Part shown: positions 18,089-27,119 of the stretch, piece after piece | Layout of the letters: each line of letters begins with the position of its first letter | Numbering within the stretch: the stretch's first letter is position 1 | NCBI RefSeq assembly: GCF_041296385.1 | Contig: NW_027184083.1 | Location: forward strand, 2,604,001 to 2,668,000 | DNA length: 64,000 nt | Direction of reading: 5' to 3' | Origin: Aphelocoma coerulescens | Taxonomy: Eukaryota; Chordata; Aves; Passeriformes; Corvidae | Program-made: the position numbers and the translations under genes | Notes under the pieces: generated by a model | What the model was told of the DNA's origin: nothing | Seen by the model: the letters and a program-made list of their open reading frames with translations, nothing else | Databases searched by the model: none

Positions 18089-20173
18089 CTGGTTATCATT
18101 CTTTCCCTGGGCATACATACTAGAGGTACCTTCGAGGGGATCTGACATATCATCCTCCTGTCTGTAATACCTGGCAGCTCGGTCACGGGAGGCTGAGGCT
18201 ACTTTCACCTTAGCGGAACCCCCTCGGTTAGTGCCTCCCTCCTTGAGTTCACGCACCCGTGCTGCCAGGACAGAAGTGGGTTTCCCATCCCACCTTCTCA
18301 TGTCTTCCCCATGCTCACACAGGAAAAACCAGAGCTCAGCTCGTGGGGTGTACCCTCTCTCTCTCGCAGGGGGACGACGGGCTCTGACCTGGGGGCCTGT
18401 GACTCGCACTGGTGCCACACTGACCTTCCTCATCTCCTCCATCTCCTCCCTCATTTCCTTCCTCATCTCCTTCATCTCCTCTTTGAGGTCCTGGACCACA
18501 GCAGAGACATGAGCTTTCAGTGGACCATTGACCATGCTGTCATAATTCCTGAGCTTGTTGGCAACAGAGCCCACTGTTTCTCGGTTATTGTCAGCATCAA
18601 TGGTTGCAATGAAGGTGGTGTATTGCGATGGCCCTAGTCTTGCCAGGTTCCACATCATCTGTCCTGTGCACCTGACCTTATCGGGGTCATTACCGTGCTG
18701 TCCATCCCTCCCAAAGAGTACCTCTAATACTGCCACCTCTCTTAGCTGTTGGATCCCTTCCTCAAGTGTCTTCCACTGCATTCTATGATGGTACTCCTGC
18801 ATTCTCTCTTTGTGAATGAACCTTTCTCTCACACTCATTAAGAGCCGGTCCCAGAGAGAAAGGGGTCCTGGCTCCCTCACAAATATCTGGTTCACACCTG
18901 GGTCCTGGGTCAACGATCCCAGATACCTTGCCTCACCACTATCCAGTTGCACACTTGTGCCCATGAGGTCCCAAACCCGAAGCAGCCAGGTGGTATAAGG
19001 CTCACGCCCCCTTCGCACAATGTCGTCTCGCATACCACGGAGACTGTCGTACGACAGGGACTCAATGATGATTTCTGGCTCTGGCTCCCCTGCTGGTTGT
19101 GAGGGCCCTGGTTCCCCATCATCATTAACTGGTCGTACTGATTTGGTCTTACACTTCCTCCTTTGCACAGGGGCGACTGCTGCTGGCTGTACTTGTCCTT
19201 GGGGTTCAGCTGAAACCTGGGCGGTTGTAACATCCGTGGGTTCCGCTGCTGCACCGTCGGACTCACCCTCTTTGGGGCAGGGAGAGGTTTTTTCACTGGC
19301 TGAGGAGGTGTATTCCCTTAGCAATTGGCATATCTCCTGGCGCACCTGACCCATCTCCTGGCACATCTCCTTGCGCACCTGGCCCATCTCCTGACACATC
19401 TCCTTGCGCACCTGGCCCATCTCCTGGCACATCTCCTGCATCCCTTTCGCCAGTACCCCCACCCATTTCGGGTAGTCCATTTCTGAGGTGGGCTGTTGGG
19501 TGGTATCAGGCTGTGGGGCAGGGTCTCTAGTGTCTGGGGCTGTGTCAGGCTCTGGGGCTGAATCAGGCTCTGGGGTAGGATCTCTAGTGTCTGGGGCCGT
19601 GTCAGGTTCCGGGGCAGGATCAGGCTCTGGGGTAGGAACTCTACTCTCTGGGGCCATGTCAGGTTCTGGGGCAGGGTCAGGCTCTGGGGCAGGATCTCTA
19701 GTCTCTGGGGCTGGTGTCTGGGTAGTTATCCAAGCCAGTCTCAACTTATCCTTGAATGCTAAATAGAGTAGGCCTACCAGCAGCAGGTGGTTAGTATTCA
19801 GAAGGAATCTAAACCCTTCAAAAATTGATGGGGTGGGTCCAAAGAACTGGTTGAGGGGTTGGGGGAAAACTTCCCCTGGTGTCATTTCCTCACAGAAGGT
19901 ACCATTGTTAACATAACCCCAAAAACATGCGCTCAGTGTGTGATAGCCATTTATCCACGTGCCCACATTCCGGAGGAAGTTAAAAACCCATGAATTCCTC
20001 ACCTTCTCGACCCACAGCACGAGCTGGATAACAGCAATGGTAGCCTTAGTGAGAGGACCCATATTCAAGTAGGGAGCTGCAAAGGGGAAGAATATAGCCA
20101 CGGCCACATGCCACCCGAACCAGGGCAAAGTAGACCACATAGTGCTGCCTACCAAGGTTCCTATATCCAACAC
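18083..20173 (-). CDS. ERV-D Gag with membrane-spanning N-terminus, 696 aa
   Basis: First ATG after the primer site, 86 bp from the LTR. Residues about 13-36, 39-57 and 124-141 are long hydrophobic segments. Residues 150-225 are acidic Pro/Glu/Asp repeats (APEPD and relatives). Residues about 245-285 hold tandem copies of EMCQEMGQVRK, probably coiled coil. The region around SGEARYLGSL, SLWDRLLMSVRERF and QQLREVAVLEVLF matches the capsid part of ERV-L Gag proteins as I know them. A second Lys/Glu/Met coiled segment (EEMKEMRKEMREEM) and a basic C-terminus follow. No zinc knuckle is seen. Membrane insertion could replace the usual myristoyl anchor (inference). Confidence 0.88.
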   Translation of the reverse strand: MLDIGTLVGSTMWSTLPWFGWHVAVAIFFPFAAPYLNMGPLTKATIAVIQLVLWVEKVRNSWVFNFLRNVGTWINGYHTLSACFWGYVNNGTFCEEMTPGEVFPQPLNQFFGPTPSIFEGFRFLLNTNHLLLVGLLYLAFKDKLRLAWITTQTPAPETRDPAPEPDPAPEPDMAPESRVPTPEPDPAPEPDTAPDTRDPTPEPDSAPEPDTAPDTRDPAPQPDTTQQPTSEMDYPKWVGVLAKGMQEMCQEMGQVRKEMCQEMGQVRKEMCQEMGQVRQEICQLLREYTSSASEKTSPCPKEGESDGAAAEPTDVTTAQVSAEPQGQVQPAAVAPVQRRKCKTKSVRPVNDDGEPGPSQPAGEPEPEIIIESLSYDSLRGMRDDIVRRGREPYTTWLLRVWDLMGTSVQLDSGEARYLGSLTQDPGVNQIFVREPGPLSLWDRLLMSVRERFIHKERMQEYHHRMQWKTLEEGIQQLREVAVLEVLFGRDGQHGNDPDKVRCTGQMMWNLARLGPSQYTTFIATIDADNNRETVGSVANKLRNYDSMVNGPLKAHVSAVVQDLKEEMKEMRKEMREEMEEMRKVSVAPVRVTGPQVRARRPPARERGYTPRAELWFFLCEHGEDMRRWDGKPTSVLAARVRELKEGGTNRGGSAKVKVASASRDRAARYYRQEDDMSDPLEGTSSMYAQGKNDNQG

Positions 20174-20236
20174 ACCAAATTAAGTTATCCAGGAACTGTT
20201 ATTCCTTTTTCACCTCTCTCTCTTAATGCCCTCAGG

Positions 20237-20254
20237 CCCCACGGTTGGGCGCCA
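20237..20254 (-). other. ERV-D primer binding site
   Basis: On the minus strand TGGCGCCCAACCGTGGGG starts five bases after the LTR. It resembles the lysine-tRNA (Lys1,2) sites used by foamy viruses, with one additional C. Confidence 0.75.
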
Positions 20255-20259
20255 AGATC

Positions 20260-20407
20260 TGTCTCGGTTTGAAAGACAGGTGTCTGCTAAGGAAGGCAGA
20301 AGCCTCCCTTGGAGTGGCAGATGTAACCCCTTTCCCTCTGAGTTATTATAATTTTGAAATCAAGGGTCTTCAGGCAAAGATGTGGGAAAATAGGAATAAC
20401 AGTTCTT

Positions 20408-20453
<46 letters not shown>

Positions 20454-21185
20454 CTAGTCAAACAAAACAACAACAACTATGACAGTAACAGCAAACACAA
20501 ACCCAGTCCCAGCCTTCTCGGCTGTCAGGCTATTTCCCCTCGGGTGCAGTTCCGCTCGCAGCCGGCAGGGATCGCTGGCGGCTCCCGGTGAGCAGGGCAG
20601 GTGCGATGGTTCCCCCGCGGCTGCAGGGGGCGCTCCGGAGCGAGCTCGGGAAGCACGCGGCTGCTCTGATGCCCTGGGATCCCGGGGAAGGGTGGAACAA
20701 AGGAGCTTCACAAACTGGTGGGCAGCTGGTCCCGGAGTCTCGGAAACAGCAGGCTGGACTGGAAGGCTGGAGCGGCAGGCACAAACACAAATCCCGGGTG
20801 GCAGACGAGATGTATCCAAAAGGGGAACCCCCCGGGGCTCCAGGCAGGCAGGGTAAGCACGGCTACAGCGTAGCGAAGGCTCGAAACAGCAGCGGGGCGG
20901 GCGGCCACAGCCCAGCCTCCAGCAGGGCAGGGAAAAGCAGCTTTGGGATCCCCGGTGTTGTTCCCAGCAGAAGGAAAGACGCCGAAAACGGGAACCAGCA
21001 GCTCCTTTCTCTGCACCTTCTCTCTCCAGACGCTGAGAGCGAACTGAACTGCCCGCCAGGTGAGAACAAAAGCCTGGCCGGGCCCTTTTGTCTTTCTTAA
21101 GTATGGCTATTTATCTCCTAGCAACATGCTATGGGAAAAAATTCCTTTAACAGAAAAAAACTAGGACTAAACTGAAACCCCAACA
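20260..21185 (-). mobile_element. ERV-D 5' LTR
   Basis: 926 bp; one substitution (cccccgcgg versus cccccacgg) and one extra TA unit relative to the 3' LTR. Contains the 42-bp TA run at 20411-20452. Followed by TTCAG and the N-terminal part of ERV-C Gag. Confidence 0.94.
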
Positions 21186-21190
21186 TTCAG

Positions 21191-22618
21191 TTTCTGATGG
21201 CCTTCTTCAATCAAGCTCCGGACTTGCTCAGCCAAAAGACTTGTTTCCACGGATGAGACATGGGTGCGAAACGGGGCTGTGACGGTGTCCTCGTAAATCC
21301 TCAGTTTGTTCACCAAGACGCCCACCCTGTCCTCGCCTTCCCTCCATTGCAGCATTGCCAGGTAACGGGAGTATATCTCTGGTCCAAGGCGTGCGAACCT
21401 CAACCACATCTGTGACGTGCACTGGACACCATCTGGGCTCTTAGGAAATCTCTCGTCTTCTGAGAAAATGATCTCCAACACAGCCAATTCCCTCAGGCAC
21501 CGGATACCTTGTTCCATTGTGCTCCATTTTCCTTGGTGTACCTGGAGGTCTTCTTTACAAAGGTACCTGTCCCTTACACTTGTAAGCAGTCGCCGCCAGA
21601 GGCTGAGAGTTTCTTGGGTTCTCCAGATCCCCTGGTCAATGACCACATCCTGGGACAGAGATCCCAGCTGCCTGGCCTCACTTCCGTCCAGAATGGTGTC
21701 ATTGGCTGCAGCGTCCCAAATGCGGAGCAGACAGGTCAGGATGGACTCATTCGTCTGGCGGGTGAATTCCCTCCGCAGGTCACGCAGCTCACCCAGGGAT
21801 AGCGACCGAGTGATGATCTCTGGCTCTGCCTCTTCTGCTGGGTGCGAAGGTCCTGCTGCATCCTCGTCAGTCACTATGCGGACTGATTTGCTTTTTGATT
21901 TCTTCTTCTGCACGGGGGCAACTGCAATCGGTTTGGGCTGTTCTGGTTCAGTGATGGTTTGCGTGAGGATGCTGATAGTGCTTTTGGTTCCTTTCTCCTC
22001 TGTGTCAGTCTGCGCAGAGATGGACACTGTTGCTTTGTGTTTGGTTTCTTTCTTCTTTGTGACAGTCTGTGTAGACATGGTGTTTGTTGCTCTGCTCTTT
22101 TTCCCTCCCTCATCCTGAGGATGCTGTGCCATAGCTCTTATTCTGAGCATGGTGTACATGGTGCAGGCTGTACAGAGAAGACAAAGCAGAACTGACAGCA
22201 AGTTTATGCTATCTTTGACATCCAGAGGGAACTAAATATTTTCAAAAACTGCTGTGCCTGGCCTTAAAGGCTGGAAGAAACCACTCTCTACTCCTCCCAC
22301 CAGGGGCTGGGTGTGATTGTTGAGGAGATCCCAGAAATAGGAGCCCAGACTAGGACAGCCAAACAAAACTGAGTATATTTTCCGAATGGCATTCATCGCC
22401 TCGCAGGTTATTATGCTATAGACATAATAAACCATTAAAGCAATTCTCATACCATTCCCTGGTTTTAACAGGAGTAATACTACAGGCAGGTAGTTCCCCA
22501 TGTGAGGAAAAATATAGAGAGCAAGATAGAGTACCCATGCAGACAAGCTGAGCACCATGGTGAATACAAAATTGTAATTCTGACTTTCTCTCAGAGCAGG
22601 CCGCACATTGAGCGCCAA
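21191..22618 (-). pseudogene. ERV-C Gag N-terminal part with hydrophobic segments
   Basis: The frame is interrupted by a TAG at 22232-22234. Before it are several hydrophobic stretches (VLSLSAWVLYLALYIF, YLPVVLLLLKP, IALMVYYVYSIITC) and after it another (LLSVLLCLLCTACTMY). Then come Thr/Lys-rich repeats (STQTVTKKKET, SISAQTDTEEK) and the ERV-L capsid region with SEARQLGSLSQD and SLWRRLLTSVRDRY. It is interrupted at its C-terminal end by ERV-D. The hydrophobic N-terminus is shared in layout, not in sequence, with ERV-D. Confidence 0.85.
22601..22617 (-). other. ERV-C primer binding site
   Basis: On the minus strand TGGCGCTCAATGTGCGG. It resembles the ERV-D and foamy-type lysine-tRNA site with changes that look like CpG decay. 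Confidence 0.65.
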
Positions 22619-22622
22619 ATTA

Positions 22623-23174
22623 TGTACTAGTTTGAAAACAAACCAGTGGGAGGCACCAAGTCAGAATAACAATTTAATGGGGAAAATCAAAGAAAAGGGA
22701 AAAAAGAAAGACTAAAAGAAAACACTGGTTCAAACTGACAGAGTCAAGATACAACCTGAGTCCTGGTTAGGCAGGGTGGTGGTTGCAGTCCTCTGAAGCG
22801 GTGATCCTGTAGAATAAAAAGGTCTGCTCTTCCTCAGAAGGTCCGGTGGTGGCTCTGTAGCTCCTGTCCTCTGGAGATCCAGTGGAGAAGGGTCTCTCTG
22901 GTGTTCAGAGTCCCAGATTATATCCACGATGGGATGCTTGGTTCCTCCCTCTGGGTGGAGCATCTCACAATAGGGTAATGAGTCATGAGGCCAAGTGTTG
23001 ATTAGGCTCATTAACAGAAGATAGTCCGGAGGGAGTTATCTCTGAGTCGTGCAGCAGGACAATGATGGGCTATTAACAGCAAGATAGTCTGGGGGGAGGA
23101 GGCAAGGAAACACTGCCCCACCTGATTTAAACGGCTCATGAGGATGGTAATAGAATACACCTCAACCCAGGACA
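22623..23174 (-). mobile_element. ERV-C 5' LTR
   Basis: 552 bp; about three differences from 7383-7934. The GGGGC duplication follows at 23175-23179 and ERV-B gag resumes. Confidence 0.94.
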
Positions 23175-23179
23175 GGGGC

Positions 23180-24409
23180 ACTTTGGCTAAGTTCGCTAGA
23201 GGCAGAACAGACAGTACAGACTGCTGTTGGCTGCGCTGCAGTTTGAACAACAGCTTCTTTAAGGGAGGCTGTCTCGGCTGGTCCCGACCACACCGGTACT
23301 CGAGCTGCTGCTGCCCTCTCTGGGGCTACTGCCGCACTCGGCGCCGTGCTTGTCTCTTGCTCTGCAGCCGCGTTCAGCGCGGTCACTGCCAAAACCACTC
23401 CTATTTCTCGCTCCCCGGCCGCGTTTGCCACCGCCGCCGCTTCCGGGTTTTCCCTCTGCAGTGCTACTTCTGGGTTCACTGCTGGCAGCGCCGCTTCCTG
23501 GTTTGGAGCTGTGTCTCCCGTGGGCAGCACGGGCGGCGCGGGCTCGGCCCGCTCCGCATGGCAAGGTGGCTCTGGCATCAGCAGCAGCTGCTCTAGCAAG
23601 CTGACCAGGTCCTCCAGCCTTGGGGATATGTTTGGTAACTCTGTCAGCAAGGGCAGATGCTGTATTAAAAGGTTGATGGCTTGGTTCTGCGACTGCACAG
23701 AACAGTCCAGCGCCAAGGAGGGCAGCGGACCACACCCAGGCAGTCTCGGCGCACTCACGCCCGGTGCAACACCGGCTAAGAAGTCAGATCCAGGTGCATA
23801 CGCGACCGGGCTAGGAGCCGCTCTGGGGGTCCAATTCGCTAAGCCGCTATTTTGCGGCCCAGGATAAGCCGTGGCCACCGCCGAGCTGAGCGCTAAGGCA
23901 GGCTGCACACCCTCCTGCTGCCTTGACCTCCCCGCCTCTGCCGGCGCGGGGTCCCTGGGTCCCGCGGAGTCCTGCGATTGTGCAGGGTGAGGTGGTGCAG
24001 GCTCTGCCTGTGGAGCCGGGGGGGTTTTTCCGAATCCACCATCATTTGCCCCAGAAGCCCAGTCAGCAGGGTCCCCCTCGGACATTCCTCCATCACTCAT
24101 CACCGAAATAGGTGAGCCAGCTCTGCTGTCAAAGTCAAGGTCGGTCAGCAGAATAAATAACGAACGCCAGGTTTTGTATAATTCTAACGCTGCTGGCTCC
24201 CCAGTCGGGAGCTCCTGTCGGACAGCACAGCCGATTTCCTGCCATAAGGCAAAGTCCAGGGCAGTATCTCTGTCCATGGAAATCCCTTTTAAGGTAGCCC
24301 AGTCTAATAATACCCGAACTGAGTTCTCAGGAATGGAGGTGTGCATTATACTAAACACACCTTTCCAGACCATGACTGCAGCGTCGGTTTGTGAGCCGCT
24401 GTTTGCCAT
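23180..24409 (-). pseudogene. ERV-B Gag N-terminal part
   Basis: Begins at the first ATG, about 100 bp beyond the primer site, and is open for about 410 codons up to the ERV-C insertion. The first 100 residues are a helical matrix-like region (MVWKGVFSIMHTSIPE ... LYKTWRSLFILLTDLDFD). The rest is Pro/Ala/Glu-rich, typical for the spacer between matrix and capsid in class II Gags. It continues at 7377 after removal of ERV-C. Confidence 0.85.
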
Positions 24410-24514
24410 TTCTCAGTCCTGTCGGACCTCCTGGTCCCGGGGGGGAAGGGGAACAGCGTACCTCTAGAGGAATTCGGCTTGACTCGCAGCGTGCCTGACA
24501 CGTCAGAGAGTGCA

Positions 24515-24534
24515 AATCACGTCGGGCAGCACCA
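24515..24534 (-). other. ERV-B primer binding site
   Basis: On the minus strand TGGTGCTGCCCGACGTGATT, two bases after the LTR. It resembles the tryptophan-tRNA site of avian alpharetroviruses with differences in positions 6-9. Confidence 0.7.
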
Positions 24535-24536
24535 AA

Positions 24537-24911
24537 TATTACCGCAGGCCTGGGCCCTAGGCTATATCACCGTGTCCCGCAGCCATAGGGAGGAGGAGGA
24601 GAGAAGATCCAGCAGGCAGGAATTGTGCAGCAAGATTGATTTATTTAATTATTTTACAAACTCTTTTATAGACTTTTTTCTTCCTAGTCTAATTGGACAA
24701 AGGATCAGCCACCCCTTGGGAGTGATTGGCTAAAATCCTAAAACATCCATTGTCAAAATATTTTTTTACTATACCATAAACAAGACTTTTCAAGGTTGCA
24801 GGTGGCTTGGTTGTTTACATTCCCTGCTACCTCTTCTGCATGAGAGAAAAGTCTCTCACGGACTTGGAAAATAGCAAGAAAATCCTTGCTAGCAGCATTT
24901 TTGTATCTACA
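24537..24911 (-). mobile_element. ERV-B 5' LTR
   Basis: 375 bp; about 12 substitutions and 2 indels compared with 4200-4573. Followed by TTCATG (24912-24917) and ERV-A integrase. Confidence 0.93.
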
Positions 24912-24917
24912 TTCATG
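24912..24917. repeat. Target duplication TTCATG (right) of ERV-B
   Basis: Matches 4194-4199. Confidence 0.9.
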
Positions 24918-26473
24918 TGTTCAACTTTGCCACTTGCCTGGGGCCTGTATGGTGTATGCAGGTCCCAGGTAAGTCCCAAAATCCTGCTAACTTCCCCAAC
25001 CACCATTGCAACAAAATGTGGTCCCCTATCTGATGACATTCCCAAAGGAACCCCAAATCTTGGTATTATATGATTGAGCAAAGCTTTCACTACTACTTTT
25101 GCTGAGTTAATGCAACAGGGGAAAGTCTCAGGCCATCCACTGAAGGTGTCAGCCAGTACCAGTATATACCTGCATCCCTCTTTGCGTGGCATCTCAGCAA
25201 AATCTATTTGCCAATAATCTCCTGGGAGATCTCCTGTCTTTTTCACTCCTAACACAACTCTCTTGCTTGTGTCAGGGTTGTTTTTACAGCAGGTTTCACA
25301 CTTGCTTGTTACAGATTGTACAATATTAGTCATTCCTCTCCCTATCACTACTTTCCTTAAATGTTTTAAAAGATTTTCTGTTCCCCAGTGGGTACTTTCA
25401 TGCTCTCGTTGGGCTATTTCCTGAAGGATCAGGGGTGGAATTACGACTTGTCCTACCGGAATAACAGCCCAACCACCTTCTTTGATTTCAGCCTTAAGGA
25501 ACTTAATTAATTTGTGATCCCTCTGATTGTATTTTGGGGTAAATGATGACAAATATATCTCTTTCTGTGGTACCACTGCAAAAACGCCTTTTTCTGCAAT
25601 TCCTCTTGCTTTTTTGTCAGCAAAACAATTTCCCCATTCTGGGGCTGTTTTCCCTTTTTGATGACCCTTACAATGCATGGTAGCCACTTCCATAGGCTTC
25701 CAAATGCTCTGTAAAAGTGCAAGAATTTGTTTAGCATGCTTAACTTCATTACCTTGAGCAGTCAGCAGGCCATGTTCCTTCCAAATAGCTCTATGGGCAT
25801 GAACAACACTGAAGGCATATTTGGAATCAGTCCATATGTTCACCTTCTTCCCCTCGCTCAGTTCTAGAGCTCTCGTTAGTGCAATGAGTTCAGCTTTCTG
25901 TGATGACACATCTGGAGGCAAGGCTTTTGCCTCAATGATTTTATCTGAGGTGGTTACGGAGTAACCGGTCATCTTCCTACCGTTTCTCATGAAGCTGCTC
26001 CCATCAGTGTACAATTCCCAGTCTGGATCCTTCAAAGGAACATCTTTCAGGTCTGGTCTGCTGGAATAAGTTTCCTCTATTGTCTGCAAACAATCATGCT
26101 CAGGCACACTGTCAGGTAACGTGGATGATAAAAACATTGCAGGATTTACCACAGAAGTTGTCTTTAGAGTAACATCATCCTGTTCTAATAACACAGATTG
26201 GTATTTGAGCATTCTGCTAGGGGAGAGCCAGTGTCCCCCCTTTTGCTCCAGCACATTTATCACTGCATGGGGTACATACACGACAATGTGCTGCCCAAGG
26301 GTGAATTTACGGGCCTCCTGTATCAGAAGGACTGTTGCTGCCACAGCTTTCAAGCATCCTGGCCAACCCTGGGCTACATTGTCTAGTTGTTTTGAGAAAT
26401 AGGCCATAGCTCTTCGCTGGTCTCCAAGGTGCTGTGCCAGTACCCCCAGAGCAACATTCAGTCGCTCATGTGT
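24918..26473 (-). pseudogene. ERV-A RNase H and integrase (N-terminus and core)
   Basis: Open reading for over 510 codons in gamma-like style. RNase H: ELYTDGSSFM, KAELIALTRALE, IWTDSKYAFS and CFADKKA keep the four acidic residues. Integrase: a zinc region with HWGTENLL and SKCETCC, then catalytic Asp in YWQIDFAEM, Asp in SSDRGPHF and Glu in SGKVEHMN. The frame is cut by ERV-B two codons later. Upstream it is separated from RT by the solo LTR at 26474-27114. Confidence 0.92.
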
Positions 26474-27114
26474 TGTCTTGGGGTGACTCATGATGTGTTT
26501 CCCATATCGCTGCCCTATGCTCAGAAATTAACTTTGTGCCTTTCTATGCCTCTAAACTGAGCCTGAGAGGGGGAAGGAAAAACTGAGCAAAACTTTTTCA
26601 AAGCAGTTTGAAGCTTGTTCAAGGTCACACATAGATAGCAACTTTTTTTTTCCCAGCTGCAGCAGGGGAGCAAGGAAGCACCCGGCTTGCTGCTCCTGGG
26701 TCAGTTTGTGGCCAGTTGTTCAGTTCCTTTTTTCTCCAGAGAGAGACTGAGAGTTGAACTTTTGTTTTCCTTCCCTGGAATTTCAGATTTTCTCCCTTTT
26801 CTACTGGACTACTTTAATATCAGAGCACATCAGGAGGACTTTCCACCTAGCGCAGAGGGCCTGGCCCTGGGCCAAGTCCCAGCTCCGAGGTAACCAAAGG
26901 GAGGACTCTAACACTTTCCAAGGTTTTTTCTCCACAGCGAGAGATTTTATTATTTAGCATTATTTTCCTTTTTCTGTGTGTTTGTTAAATAAATAGTTTT
27001 TATCTGTTTCACTTTCCTTTGAGGAAAATTTATTTTTCCTGAACCTGGTGGGGGAGGGGTTGTGACTTGCCTTCTCTCAGAGGATATATTTCTAAATTTG
27101 GCCAAACTGGCACA
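26474..27114 (+). mobile_element. Solo LTR, 'TGTCTTGGGG' family, inside ERV-A pol
   Basis: 641 bp, starting tgtcttggggtgac and ending ggccaaactggcaca, with TGTGT duplicated on both sides (26469-26473, 27115-27119). Same family as 1725-2388, 55121-55747 and 56263-56910. Its internal part was lost by LTR-LTR recombination. Confidence 0.92.
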
Positions 27115-27119
27115 TGTGT

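Larger units (their letters stand above)
13840..21185 (-). mobile_element. ERV-D: apparently intact ERV-L-like provirus inside ERV-C gag
   Basis: 7346 bp on the minus strand. The LTRs (924 and 926 bp) differ by one substitution by eye plus a 2-bp change in a TA run. It has a primer site, an open gag (696 codons) and an open pol (1042 codons plus 18) joined by an in-frame UAG, then a polypurine tract. No env: only 136 bp lie between the pol stop and the LTR. The 5-bp duplication, Gag block SGEARYLGSL, protease DTGAQ, YIDD RT and absence of env fit the ERV-L (class III) group. It could be the autonomous partner for related elements. Confidence 0.93.
7383..23174 (-). mobile_element. ERV-C: ERV-L-like provirus inside ERV-B gag
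   Basis: Third shell. On the minus strand: 552-bp LTR, primer site, Gag with hydrophobic N-terminus, gag-pol UAG, protease, RT, RNase H, integrase, polypurine tract, LTR, no env. It is split in gag by ERV-D (TTCAG duplication) and in pol by the cold-shock-domain element (GGTAGA duplication). By eye the two LTRs differ at about 3 of 552 positions, yet gag and pol carry several stops and a frameshift. Pol is very similar to that of ERV-D; LTR and Gag are much less so. Confidence 0.93.
4200..24911 (-). mobile_element. ERV-B: class II (beta-like) provirus with a large pol deletion
   Basis: Second shell of the nest. Order on the minus strand: LTR, primer site, gag (matrix to capsid, split by ERV-C), nucleocapsid, dUTPase-protease, a stub of RNase H, integrase tail, polypurine tract, LTR. 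Nearly all of RT and the integrase core are missing and there is no env. The gag frame is resumed across ERV-C after removal of one GGGGC. dUTPase fused upstream of protease and the 6-bp duplication place it in the beta-like group. By eye the LTRs differ at about 12 positions plus 2 indels over 374 bp. Confidence 0.92.

Noticed and set aside
19320..19445. Regularly spaced repeats considered as a CRISPR-like array
   Set aside because: They are in-frame protein-coding tandem repeats without spacers, in a vertebrate genome.
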